DNA of 63,437 bases from an uncultured Methylococcaceae bacterium (GTDB lineage: Bacteria > Pseudomonadota > Gammaproteobacteria > Methylococcales > Methylomonadaceae). Numbering within the stretch: position 1 is the first letter of the stretch; each line of letters opens with the position of its first letter. The translations under genes and the position numbers were made by a program. The DNA lies in NCBI GenBank assembly GCA_903945375.1, contig CAJAVP010000121.1, forward strand, positions 1 through 63,437. The letters are read 5' to 3'. Positions 8,797-16,257 of this stretch are shown here, one piece after another. The notes under the pieces were generated by a model, which was not told the origin of the DNA, searched no databases, and saw only the letters and a program-made list of their open reading frames with translations.

Positions 8797-11327
8797 ACCA
8801 CATACTCCGTAAGCGTTAGTAATTGACGTTCAGCGGGGGTTGCGGGGCGGTGTTGTCCGCGTGTTTCGACAAACACAATTTGCTCATCAGACTGGTCACT
8901 ATTAACGAAATGTCGGAAGCGTTTAAGCTGTTGCTCATCTTCAACCGTTGTTTTCCACTCACATTGATAACTGTCCACAATATGCTGTAACTGCTGTTCT
9001 AATTGACTGGCTAAATCCAGTTTGTCATCTAAAATCACTGCTTTAAGATAATCCAGTCCACCATCTAAACTGTCTAACCAGGTTGAGGTGCGTTGCAGAC
9101 GATCGGCAGTGCGGACATAAAACATCAAAAACCGATCAATGGTTTTAATTAAGTCGATTTTACTTAAATGAGTTGCCAGTAAATCAGCATGGCGTGGCTT
9201 CATACCGCCATTACCACAGACATATAAATTCCAACCTTTTTCCGTGGCGATAATGCCGACATCTTTACTTTGTGCCTCGGCGCATTCACGGGTACAGCCG
9301 GACACGCCAAATTTAAGCTTATGCGGTGAACGCAAACCTTTATAGCGGTTTTCCAATTCAATCGCCAAGCCTACGCTGTCATCAACACCATATCGACACC
9401 ACGTACTCCCGACACAGGATTTGACTGTGCGTAGGGATTTGCCATAGGCATGACCGGATTCAAAACCAGCTTGAATTAATTCCTGCCAAATCGGTGGCAA
9501 CTGATCGACCCTCGCGCCAAATAAATCAACCCGTTGTCCGCCAGTAATTTTGGTATAAAGTTGATATTTTTTGGCAATTTGACCCAATGCAATTAATTTG
9601 TCCGGCGTGATTTCGCCACCCGCAACACGCGGAACAATTGAATACGTGCCATCTTTTTGGATATTCGCAAGATACGCATCATTACTATCTTGCAGACTTT
9701 GATGTTCGGTTTTTAAAATGTAGTCATTCCACTGTGAGGCGAGAATGGAGGCAACGGTCGGTTTGCAAATTTCACAGCCTTTGCCTTTGCCGTGTTTTGT
9801 CAATAATTCGGCAAAGGTTTGGATACGTTCTACGCAGATTAGGTGATACAAGTCTTGACGTGAATACGCAAAATGTTCACATAAATCAGTGTTGATTGTA
9901 TGCCCTTGTTGGAGTAGCGCGGCGTTTAAGACGGATTTGATTGAAGGAACACAGCCACCACAACCACTGCCTGCTTTCGTTTCATTTTTCAAGGCATTGA
10001 CGGTACAACAGCCAGCGGCTATCGCGTTGCTTAATGTGCCTTTGCTGACATCGTGACACGAACAGATTTGTGCCGAATCGGGTAAACCATCTGTGCCTAA
10101 GCTTATCGACGCGCCAGAGCGTGCCGGTAAAATCAACTCATCGGGTTGTTCTGGCAAGGCAATACCATTTAAACAGTATTGCAATAAACTGCCATAAGCC
10201 GAGTTATCACCAATCAGTACCGCGCCTAAGAGTTGTTGTTTATCGGCACTGACGACTAGCCGTTTATACACATCGTGTTCGCTATTTTGGTAGGTATACA
10301 CCAGCGCACCTTGGGTTTTGGCATGAGCATCACCAATACTGGCGACATCAACACCCAATAATTTCAGTTTGGTACTCATGTCTGCACCACTAAAACTGCC
10401 TGAGACTCCCGCTAAATCTGCTACGACTGCCCGAGCCATTGCATAACCTGGGGCAACAAGTCCGTAAATCATGCCATTCCATAACGCGCATTCACCTATG
10501 GCATAAATGGCCGCATCGGAAGTTTGGCACTGATTATTGATGACAATGCCACCGCGTTCACCGACCGATAAGCCACACGCTCGGGCTAACTCATCACGTG
10601 GACGAATACCGGCTGAAAATAACACCACATCCGTTTCTAGTTCTTCACCATCAGCAAAGCACATTTTATTAACACACTGCTCACCTGCACTAATTTGACT
10701 GGTATTCTTGCCAGTATGCACGGTGACATCTAAGGCTTCAATTTTGCGCCTAAGCATTGCGCCACCTAGCTCGTCAATTTGTACCGCCATTAAGCGCGGT
10801 GCAAATTCCACAATATGGGTTTGCAAACCCAAATCTTTTAACGCTTTAGCCGCTTCAAGTCCAAGCAATCCCCCGCCGACCACGGTGCCAATTTTGGCGG
10901 TTTTAGCGGCAAGCAGCATCGCTTCTAAATCTTCAATGGTGCGGTACACCAAGCATTGCGGGCGATTATGTCCGGGAATCGGCGGTACAAAAGGATAAGA
11001 GCCTGTGGCTAAGACCAGTTTGTCATAACGAATGCAGCGTCCTTTTGCCGAAGTGACGGTTTGGGTTACACGATCAACCGCGACCGCTTTGTCACCTAGA
11101 TGAATGGTGATGTTGTGTTCAGTAAAAAAGCCCTCAGTCACTAAAGATAACTCGTCAGCCGTTTTACCCGAGAAAAATTCAGATAAATGCACACGGTCAT
11201 AAGCCGCTCTGGGTTCTTCACAGAAAGTAATCACCTCATAGTCTGCACGTGCTGGACTGTTGATTAATTCGGTCAAAAAATACTGACCGACCATACCATT
11301 ACCTATTACTACTATTGTTTGTTTCAT
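8793..11327 (-). CDS. nirB: Nitrite reductase [NAD(P)H] large subunit
   Basis: This 844-residue enzyme performs six-electron reduction of nitrite to ammonium. In order it shows an FAD motif (VVIGNGMVGQYF, about 5-16), an NAD motif (VVGGGLLGLEAAKAL, about 148-162), and a BFD [2Fe-2S] domain with CSCHDVSKG and GSGCGGCVPS (about 420-470). A second BFD-like domain has GKGCEICKP (about 515), followed by a ferredoxin-like half domain. The siroheme/4Fe-4S region reads SCVGSTWCRYG and SGCTRECAEAQSKD (about 640-700). ATG at 11327 is preceded by GAGGTGG; the longer frame starts at a TTG with no ribosome site. It is the first gene of a leftward operon controlled by the sigma54 promoter and ANTAR leader at 11356-11485. 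Confidence 0.96.
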   Translation of the reverse strand: MKQTIVVIGNGMVGQYFLTELINSPARADYEVITFCEEPRAAYDRVHLSEFFSGKTADELSLVTEGFFTEHNITIHLGDKAVAVDRVTQTVTSAKGRCIRYDKLVLATGSYPFVPPIPGHNRPQCLVYRTIEDLEAMLLAAKTAKIGTVVGGGLLGLEAAKALKDLGLQTHIVEFAPRLMAVQIDELGGAMLRRKIEALDVTVHTGKNTSQISAGEQCVNKMCFADGEELETDVVLFSAGIRPRDELARACGLSVGERGGIVINNQCQTSDAAIYAIGECALWNGMIYGLVAPGYAMARAVVADLAGVSGSFSGADMSTKLKLLGVDVASIGDAHAKTQGALVYTYQNSEHDVYKRLVVSADKQQLLGAVLIGDNSAYGSLLQYCLNGIALPEQPDELILPARSGASISLGTDGLPDSAQICSCHDVSKGTLSNAIAAGCCTVNALKNETKAGSGCGGCVPSIKSVLNAALLQQGHTINTDLCEHFAYSRQDLYHLICVERIQTFAELLTKHGKGKGCEICKPTVASILASQWNDYILKTEHQSLQDSNDAYLANIQKDGTYSIVPRVAGGEITPDKLIALGQIAKKYQLYTKITGGQRVDLFGARVDQLPPIWQELIQAGFESGHAYGKSLRTVKSCVGSTWCRYGVDDSVGLAIELENRYKGLRSPHKLKFGVSGCTRECAEAQSKDVGIIATEKGWNLYVCGNGGMKPRHADLLATHLSKIDLIKTIDRFLMFYVRTADRLQRTSTWLDSLDGGLDYLKAVILDDKLDLASQLEQQLQHIVDSYQCEWKTTVEDEQQLKRFRHFVNSDQSDEQIVFVETRGQHRPATPAERQLLTLTEYVV

Positions 11328-11355
11328 AACCACCTCTACAGGCTTTTTGTCAGGC

Positions 11356-11407
11356 AAAAAAAAAGGTATCTAAAACACATGCTCGGCATGAGTTCTATGA
11401 CACCTTT
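11356..11407 (-). terminator. Attenuator terminator in the nirB leader
   Basis: On the minus strand a 9-bp stem pairs AAAGGTGTC (11407-11399) with GATACCTTT (11370-11362), with one G-U pair. It encloses a second 5-bp hairpin CATGC-CGA-GCATG (11390-11378) and ends in a run of nine T (11364-11356). This is a strong intrinsic terminator placed 29 bases before the nirB ATG, inside the 5' leader and not after a gene. It should abort transcription unless antitermination occurs. The ANTAR-type hairpins lie immediately upstream. Confidence 0.85.
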
Positions 11408-11414
11408 GTCTGAT

Positions 11415-11456
11415 CAGTTCTGCATTGAACTGGGGATATGACTCCATCGTTGGAGC
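11415..11456 (-). promoter_or_regulatory. ANTAR-type two-hairpin RNA motif in the nirB leader
   Basis: Two small hairpins lie in tandem on the minus strand. P1 (11456-11441) has stem GCTCC/GGAGT and six-base loop AACGAT. P2 (11432-11415) has stem CAGTTC/GAACTG and six-base loop AATGCA. Both loops have A at position 1 and G at position 4, the published signature of RNAs bound by ANTAR antiterminators such as NasR, NasT and EutV. P1 begins a few bases after the predicted sigma54 start point, and the attenuator follows P2 by 7 bases. The likely ligand is the ANTAR protein encoded at 11757. The fold was done by eye. Confidence 0.82.
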
Positions 11457-11469
11457 TTACATGTTAATT

Positions 11470-11485
11470 AGCAATTACTGTGCCT
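11470..11485 (-). promoter_or_regulatory. Sigma54 (-24/-12) promoter of the nirB operon
   Basis: The minus strand reads AGGCACAGTAATTGCT. It contains the GG and GC doublets with exactly 10 bases between them and matches the sigma54 consensus TGGCAC-N5-TTGC at all but the first base. Transcription should start near 11459, just before the first ANTAR hairpin. A probable NtrC site lies about 120 bases upstream. This arrangement indicates nitrogen-limitation control of nitrite and nitrate reduction. Confidence 0.8.
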
Positions 11486-11570
11486 AATTATTTTGAGCAC
11501 GTATTGTTCAACAAAATGCGGACTTCTGTTGTGATGCGGCGAATTGGCTTAGAGGATTGAGTTCAATAAT

Positions 11571-11585
11571 GCACCGATGTTGTGC
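11571..11585 (-). promoter_or_regulatory. Probable NtrC enhancer site
   Basis: GCAC-CGATGTT-GTGC (11571-11585) has the dyad GCAC-N7-GTGC expected of NtrC binding sites (consensus TGCACC-N5-GGTGCA). Its centre is about 119 bases upstream of the predicted sigma54 start of nirB, a normal enhancer distance. It also lies in the divergent region upstream of the ANTAR regulator gene, so it might influence both. No clean second dyad was seen nearby; an imperfect one may exist around 11495-11509. Confidence 0.6.
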
Positions 11586-11756
11586 TAGATAGGTTTTTTT
11601 GTTGTGCATGACGTGGAGAAAGTGTCTTTCCGCACACTTATAAAATTAAGCGCGTGTGTGTTTTAGCTAAGAATGCTTTCATTGGTGCATAAGTTGCTTA
11701 GTAGACTACACACTCTATATTTTATAAGCCATCACAGCAGATGCCCGCACATCATT

Positions 11757-12329
11757 ATGCTTAATATCGTTTTAATTGAATTTGATCCTCAACATACGTT
11801 GCTGGAACACAGCTTATCGCTGTGTGGTTTTAATTGCCTCAAACTTTCGGACAACGAGGATTTTCTTGCTCAGCTTAAGCATTATTCCGCTGATGTGCTG
11901 ATGTTTAATGTAACCACTCCCTCAACAAAATTAATTGCTGATTTACAACGACTTAATAAACAATCACCCTTACCAGTGGTGATCTTCGCCACCGATGAAC
12001 AGACCGATACGATTCAACACGTTATCAACGCGGGTGTCAGTAGCTTTATTGTATGTGACACTGTGCCTATTGTTAGGCTAAATAGCATTATCCACGTCGC
12101 TATCGCACGCTTTAAACAGCAGCAAGTACTCAAAACCGCCTTAGAAGAAGCGCGTGTACAATTGGAAGACCGTAAACAAATCGATCGGGCGAAAGCGATT
12201 TTAATTCAAACCCGAAATTTCACTGAAAACGAGGCCTACCACACCTTAAGAAAGCTGGCGATGGATAGGAATATTACTTTGGGAGAGATGGCTAAGAATG
12301 TCATTGCAATGGCGGAATTACTCAAATAA
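11757..12329 (+). CDS. nasT: NasT-like ANTAR-domain transcription antiterminator
   Basis: This 190-residue protein has an N-terminal receiver-like domain (LNIVLIEFDPQHTLL, about 2-16) and a C-terminal ANTAR domain (about 135-188: RKQIDRAKAILIQT then AYHTLRKLAMDRN). The usual phosphoacceptor Asp appears to be replaced in ADVLMFNVTTP, as in other NasT pseudo-receivers, so regulation is probably by partner binding and not by phosphorylation. ANTAR proteins bind tandem hexaloop RNA hairpins and prevent leader termination. Two such leaders flank this gene (11415-11456 and 14644-14685). ATG 11757 is chosen because the receiver fold begins there; an earlier in-frame ATG at 11673 adds 28 residues unlike the family. 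Neither start has a strong ribosome site. Confidence 0.9.
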   Translation: MLNIVLIEFDPQHTLLEHSLSLCGFNCLKLSDNEDFLAQLKHYSADVLMFNVTTPSTKLIADLQRLNKQSPLPVVIFATDEQTDTIQHVINAGVSSFIVCDTVPIVRLNSIIHVAIARFKQQQVLKTALEEARVQLEDRKQIDRAKAILIQTRNFTENEAYHTLRKLAMDRNITLGEMAKNVIAMAELLK

Positions 12330-12383
12330 CACGAATGCCCGATTGTTCGGGATTTACCCTCATTTATCGACGACTTAACACCC

Positions 12384-13301
12384 ATGAAGACCTTTATTAA
12401 AGTCACTGAACTATGGATTCCTGACAAAGAACGCACTCAATTGGAATTTGGCTCCGGTTTATATGGCTCGCTTTTAGACTTTAAAGCCGCGAGTGAACAA
12501 CAACGCTTTGCTTTCAATGAAGGCTTACCGGGCAAAGCGTGGGCGCAGCGACAACCTGTCATACTCACCGAATTTGAACATTCCTATTTTAAACGCACCG
12601 CTGCCGCAAAACAGGCAGGGCTAACATGTGGCATTGCTATTCCTATTTTTTCGGGTGATTTTTTAATGGCGGTGGTGATGTTTTTATGTGGCGATGATGA
12701 AGAACACGCAGGTGCTATTGAAATATGGAGCAATACAGCAACCAATCGGCTTGCGGTTAATGAAGGTTATTACGGCACACTGCATCATTTTGAAACGTTC
12801 TCACGTCAAATGACGTTAGCTAAAGGTGAAGGTATTCCGGGCTTGGTTTGGCAAAACAAGATGCCGGTATTAATCGAAGATATGGGGCAAACTGAACAGT
12901 TTGTGAGAGGCTTAGAGGCGCAGCAAGCGGGCATCACCACCTGTTTAGGTATTCCCGTCAGTAGTTATGACAATCAGGTCTGTATGATGACGTTCTTATC
13001 TGCCAAAGCCACGCCAATTGCTAAACGTATTCAAATTTGGATACCAGATGCGCTGGGCCAACAACTCATTTGCCAACAAGGTTATAGTAAAAATACCAAT
13101 GACTTAGCGCAGTTATTTGAAACCATACCCGTAACTAAAGGCGAAGGCGCGTTAGGTCGAGTTTGGCTGACCGGTATGCCGGTCATCAGTGGTTGCCAAG
13201 TCGCTCACTATAAGCCTGAATTAGATGATTTAAGCGCGATGCTAGCTATTCCGGTGATAGATAACGGGCACTTAAGTGCAATTGTGAGTTTTTTGTTTTA
13301 A
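12384..13301 (+). CDS. Triple tandem GAF-like repeat protein, candidate sensor partner of NasT
   Basis: The 305-residue protein consists almost wholly of three repeats of about 95-100 residues (about 8-105, 112-208, 214-305). Each starts with an xIW(I/S)P-like strand, carries a GEG(I/L)PGxxW-like segment (NEGLPGKAWAQRQP, GEGIPGLVWQNKMP, GEGALGRVWLTGMP), and ends with GIxIPxxx..xxMxxFL. This is the pattern of compact GAF domains, which bind small ligands or flavin/haem. No output domain, kinase, transmembrane segment or signal peptide is visible, so it is probably a cytoplasmic sensor acting through a partner. It lies 54 bases after nasT on the same strand, and no NasS is encoded in the window. 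A role as the signal-sensing partner of the ANTAR protein is inferred from position only. Confidence 0.75.
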   Translation: MKTFIKVTELWIPDKERTQLEFGSGLYGSLLDFKAASEQQRFAFNEGLPGKAWAQRQPVILTEFEHSYFKRTAAAKQAGLTCGIAIPIFSGDFLMAVVMFLCGDDEEHAGAIEIWSNTATNRLAVNEGYYGTLHHFETFSRQMTLAKGEGIPGLVWQNKMPVLIEDMGQTEQFVRGLEAQQAGITTCLGIPVSSYDNQVCMMTFLSAKATPIAKRIQIWIPDALGQQLICQQGYSKNTNDLAQLFETIPVTKGEGALGRVWLTGMPVISGCQVAHYKPELDDLSAMLAIPVIDNGHLSAIVSFLF

Positions 13302-13396
13302 GGTCAGAGCTTGATAGGCTGTGCGGTATCTGTGCAGTTTTTATCACTGCACAGTGCCAAAATTCCAGCAATACACACCAGTGTTATAAGCAGGAA

Positions 13397-14377
13397 CTAC
13401 TCTATTTTGCGTAGATTTTCAATTTCAGCATGTGTTAGGTTTGTGACTTTAGCAATCATGTCAATATCTAAACTTGTGGTGAGTAAATTTTTTGCAATTA
13501 GACGTTTTTCTTCTAGTTTGCCTTCTAGATTGCCTTGTTGTATACCTTCTTGTATACCTTGTTGTATACCTTCTTGTATACCTTGTTGTATACCTTCTTG
13601 TATACCTTGCTGTATACCTTGTTGTATACCTTCTTGTATACCTTGTTCAAGACCATCCATTCTAGCCGTTGCAATAACATTTTGAGCACGATGGATTTCC
13701 ATTTCTTGAGCATCATAAACCGCTAATTCTTCAGCCGACCATTGATGTTGTTCTGCTATTTCATAAGCTAATTTCAATGCCGCTGTGTTAGCGTGTTCTG
13801 GAACATGATCTAAATCAATGGCTTGTTGAATAAAGTAAATCCATTTGTCAGCAACTGTGTCAAGATCGGATTCCGTTTTTTTGAACTTTTTTAACTCAAT
13901 AAAATTCCATTCCAAATCGTGTAAATCATGTTGATGGGTTTCGCGGTTGATAATCAAATGTCGTGAAAAATACTGCGTGTTTTTCTCAAACGCATCGAAA
14001 TTTAAAATCCCTAAAAAAATAACAGGTTTGAGTTTATAGTAATTTTGACCAATTGGTAGCTGCTGGCTGTAAGCTTTAGATGTGTAATACATCGCCCGTT
14101 GTGAAAACCACGCTTCTTTTGCTACTTGCATTTCAACGATAAATTCCCGCTCAGAGCTGTCTTTGGCTTTGACATCGAGGCCGGTAGTTTTTAAACCAGC
14201 AAATTTTGGCGGCTGATAACTGTTCAAAATTTCAACGCTTTCTATTGGATAATCAAGTTCTAGTATTTCATTCAAAAACTCAATCAAGATACTTTTATGG
14301 GCATCATTGCCAAAGATTTTTTTAAAGGCAATATCGGTTTTGGGATCTACAAATTTCATGGGCAGTATGTTTTCCAT
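13397..14377 (-). CDS. Rpn-family (PD-(D/E)xK) recombination-promoting nuclease/putative transposase
   Basis: The 326-residue protein begins with the family signature FVDPKTDIAFKKIFG (about 9-23), followed by the probable catalytic segment EFIVEMQVAKEAWF (about 78-91) and YYTSKAYSQQL. Rpn/PDDEXK-2 proteins are RecA-independent DNA nucleases that promote recombination and are often present in many copies. Residues about 245-285 are an uninterrupted run of GIQQ/GIQE units encoded by 24-bp DNA repeats. Such a Gly-Ile-Gln linker is common in the family before the short C-terminal helical domain. It sits on the opposite strand between the ANTAR/GAF regulator pair and the nitrate transporter, with no apparent link to nitrate, so it is probably an insertion. 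Confidence 0.9.
   Translation of the reverse strand: MENILPMKFVDPKTDIAFKKIFGNDAHKSILIEFLNEILELDYPIESVEILNSYQPPKFAGLKTTGLDVKAKDSSEREFIVEMQVAKEAWFSQRAMYYTSKAYSQQLPIGQNYYKLKPVIFLGILNFDAFEKNTQYFSRHLIINRETHQHDLHDLEWNFIELKKFKKTESDLDTVADKWIYFIQQAIDLDHVPEHANTAALKLAYEIAEQHQWSAEELAVYDAQEMEIHRAQNVIATARMDGLEQGIQEGIQQGIQQGIQEGIQQGIQEGIQQGIQEGIQQGNLEGKLEEKRLIAKNLLTTSLDIDMIAKVTNLTHAEIENLRKIE
13535..13648. repeat. 24-bp tandem repeat within the Rpn nuclease gene
   Basis: About four to five copies of a 24-bp unit (12-bp half units such as CTTCTTGTATAC and CTTGTTGTATAC) encode alternating GIQE and GIQQ on the minus strand. Copies are nearly identical at the DNA level. Gain or loss of half units by slippage would stay in frame and only change linker length. 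Confidence 0.9.
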
Positions 14378-14613
14378 AAAAAAAGAAATTAGTTTAAATT
14401 AAAAACGGGTGTGATGCAGGTTTTAAGTCAGTTGTCCCCCCTTACAGTTAAGCGATTACGGTTTTTTTGGTGCAATGTGCATTTTATTGCACAACACCGA
14501 AGCAAAGACTCGCCCATATGTTGTGTTGGTTTGTTTTTGATCTAGTGATTTATATGTTCCTAATATGCTGTTAATTAATGAAATTATATATAATTATTCA
14601 ATGGAATATAATC

Positions 14614-14629
14614 TGGCACAAAACCTGCT
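14614..14629 (+). promoter_or_regulatory. Sigma54 (-24/-12) promoter of the nitrate transporter operon
   Basis: TGGCACAAAACCTGCT has the perfect -24 element TGGCAC and a -12 GC doublet, with 10 bases between GG and GC. Transcription should begin near 14640, directly before the first ANTAR hairpin. Further upstream (14467-14500) a larger imperfect palindrome with GGTGCAA and TTGCAC halves might bind an activator, but it does not have the standard NtrC half-site orientation. Confidence 0.8.
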
Positions 14630-14643
14630 TTAACTATTTCAGT

Positions 14644-14685
14644 GGTTCTAATGAGGGAGCCAAACTACTAAGCTCATTGCTGAGT
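14644..14685 (+). promoter_or_regulatory. ANTAR-type two-hairpin RNA motif in the nrtA leader
   Basis: P1 (14644-14661) pairs GGTTCT with GGAGCC around the six-base loop AATGAG. P2 (14672-14685) pairs GCTC with GAGT around ATTGCT. Both loops have A1 and G4, as in the nirB leader, although the stems are weaker and contain G-U pairs. P1 starts close to the predicted sigma54 transcription start and the attenuator follows P2 by 8 bases. This repeats the nirB layout with different stem sequences, which supports conserved structure over chance. Confidence 0.78.
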
Positions 14686-14693
14686 AAACAGAC

Positions 14694-14759
14694 AAAGGCG
14701 TCGATTAAATTGCTTACGTTATTCATAACCTAAGCAATTTCTGAGACGCCTTTTTTTTT
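14694..14759 (+). terminator. Attenuator terminator in the nrtA leader
   Basis: An outer stem pairs AGGCGTC (14696-14702) with GACGCCT (14745-14751). An inner stem pairs AAATTGCTTA with TAAGCAATTT. A run of nine T follows (14751-14759). It ends 30 bases before the nrtA ATG, so it is a leader attenuator and not the end of a gene. Confidence 0.88.
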
Positions 14760-14789
14760 GCCCGATTGTTTTTAACAGGAAATTTCATC

Positions 14790-16172
14790 ATGAAAATAAG
14801 CACAATGAAGCTAACTCAAAAGATAAGAACATTAGCTGCTATGACTGCATTAAGTGTTGCCGCCAATGTGGGGGCGGTGACAACTATTGAAAAAGAAAAC
14901 CTTAAATTTGGTTTTATTAAACTGACCGATATGGCACCGTTAGCGGTTGCATTTGAAAAAGGTTTTTTTGAAGACGAAGGGCTTTACGTGCAATTGGAAG
15001 CGCAGGCGAATTGGAAAGTTGTAATGGATCGGGTGGTGAGTGGTGAATTAGATGGTTCGCACATGCTAGCCCCAGCGCCATTAGGTGCCAGTATCGGTTT
15101 TGGTACACAGGCTGATATTGTGACGGCGTTTAGTATGGGTTTTAACGGCAGTGCAATCACCGTATCCAATGATATTTGGAAATTAATGAAACCTAATGTG
15201 CCAATGGACGCGGGTAAACCCATTCATCCGATTAAAGCGGATGCACTAAAACCAGTGGTCGAAAAATATAAAAGTGAAGGTAAGCCGTTTAACATGGCGA
15301 TGACCTTTCCTGTTGGTAGTCATAATTTAAAGCTTCGCTATTGGTTAGCCGCAGGTAGGATCAATCCAGGATTTTACGCGCCACCACAAGACAATTCTGG
15401 TCAGGTAGATGCGGATGCACTGTTATCCGTTACGCCACCACCACAAATGCCCGCAACACTGGAATCTGGCACTATTTTGGGTTACTGCGTTGGTGAGCCC
15501 TGGAATCAGCAAGCCGTGATTAAAGGCATCGGTGTCCCCGTTGTCACTGATGACGAATTATGGAAAAACACACCGGAAAAAGTGTTTGGCGTGACTAAAG
15601 CATGGGCGGATAAAAATCCCAATACACATTTGGCGGTGGTGAAAGCCTTGATTAGAGCATCGATTTGGTTAGATGCAGAAAACAACAAAAATCGCAAAGA
15701 AGTCATAGAGATGCTGTCACAAAAACACTATGTGGGCGCGGATGTTGAGGTGTTAGCCAAGAGCATGAACGGCACGTATGACTATGAAAAAGGCGATACA
15801 CGAAATTTGCCTGATTTCAATACGTTTTTCCGCAATGGCGCAAGTTACCCTTCTTACAGCAGTGCCGTTTGGTATCTAACGCAATTACGTCGTTGGGGCA
15901 TGATTAGTGAATTTAAGCCAGATAGTTGGTATTTAGACACCGCAAAAAAAGTCTATCGTCCTGATATTTATTTAACAGCGGCAACAGCCTTAGTCGCAGA
16001 AGGTAAAGCGAAAGCGGCTGATTTCCCAACGGATACCGCGCTGAATCCGCCGCAAAATTTCTTTATTGATAAAATCAGCTTCGATGCCAACAAACCCAAT
16101 GACTATTTAAATCAATTTGCAATTGGTTTGAAGGCGAAGCAAAAAATTGTGGGTGGGAAAGTGGTGGACTAA
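14790..16172 (+). CDS. nrtA: Nitrate ABC transporter substrate-binding protein
   Basis: The roughly 460-residue protein has a basic N terminus and hydrophobic signal segment (about 1-30, KIRTLAAMTALSVAANVGA). The NrtA/SsuA-like binding fold follows (LKFGFIKLTDMAPLAVAFEKGFF, GELDGSHMLAPAPL, FPVGSHNLKLRYWLAAG, GYCVGEPWNQQAV). NrtA-type proteins bind nitrate (and often nitrite) and deliver it to the NrtB permease. ATG 14790 is preferred over 14766 because AGGA lies 9 bases upstream and the signal peptide starts there. It opens the rightward operon and is preceded by the sigma54 promoter, ANTAR hairpins and attenuator. The signal peptide argues against this being the cytoplasmic NasS sensor, which is a homologue. 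Confidence 0.93.
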   Translation: MKISTMKLTQKIRTLAAMTALSVAANVGAVTTIEKENLKFGFIKLTDMAPLAVAFEKGFFEDEGLYVQLEAQANWKVVMDRVVSGELDGSHMLAPAPLGASIGFGTQADIVTAFSMGFNGSAITVSNDIWKLMKPNVPMDAGKPIHPIKADALKPVVEKYKSEGKPFNMAMTFPVGSHNLKLRYWLAAGRINPGFYAPPQDNSGQVDADALLSVTPPPQMPATLESGTILGYCVGEPWNQQAVIKGIGVPVVTDDELWKNTPEKVFGVTKAWADKNPNTHLAVVKALIRASIWLDAENNKNRKEVIEMLSQKHYVGADVEVLAKSMNGTYDYEKGDTRNLPDFNTFFRNGASYPSYSSAVWYLTQLRRWGMISEFKPDSWYLDTAKKVYRPDIYLTAATALVAEGKAKAADFPTDTALNPPQNFFIDKISFDANKPNDYLNQFAIGLKAKQKIVGGKVVD

Positions 16173-16192
16173 AGACCGCTTGTCTTATATCT

Positions 16193-16216
16193 AGGCAAGT
16201 GCAGCAAGACTTGCCT
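16193..16216 (+). promoter_or_regulatory. Intercistronic hairpin between nrtA and nrtB
   Basis: AGGCAAGT (16193-16200) pairs perfectly with ACTTGCCT (16209-16216) around an 8-base loop, with no T run behind it. A hairpin without a U tail between a binding-protein gene and its permease gene typically protects the upstream message, giving more binding protein than permease. That role is inferred. Confidence 0.6.
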
Positions 16217-16257
16217 CGTTTAAATCCTTTGTTTACTAAAAAATTAACGGTGTCATT

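Noticed and set aside
11673-11756. Longer start of the ANTAR protein
   Set aside because: The added 28 residues precede the receiver fold and resemble no NasT N terminus; they also overlap the promoter region.
13535-13726. Plus-strand Leu/Tyr-repeat frame opposite the Rpn gene
   Set aside because: Shadow of the GIQQ/GIQE repeats on the minus strand.
14467-14500. Palindrome with GGTGCAA and TTGCAC halves as an NtrC site for nrtA
   Set aside because: The half-sites are in the opposite orientation to the GCAC-N-GTGC consensus, so it was noted only as a possible activator site.
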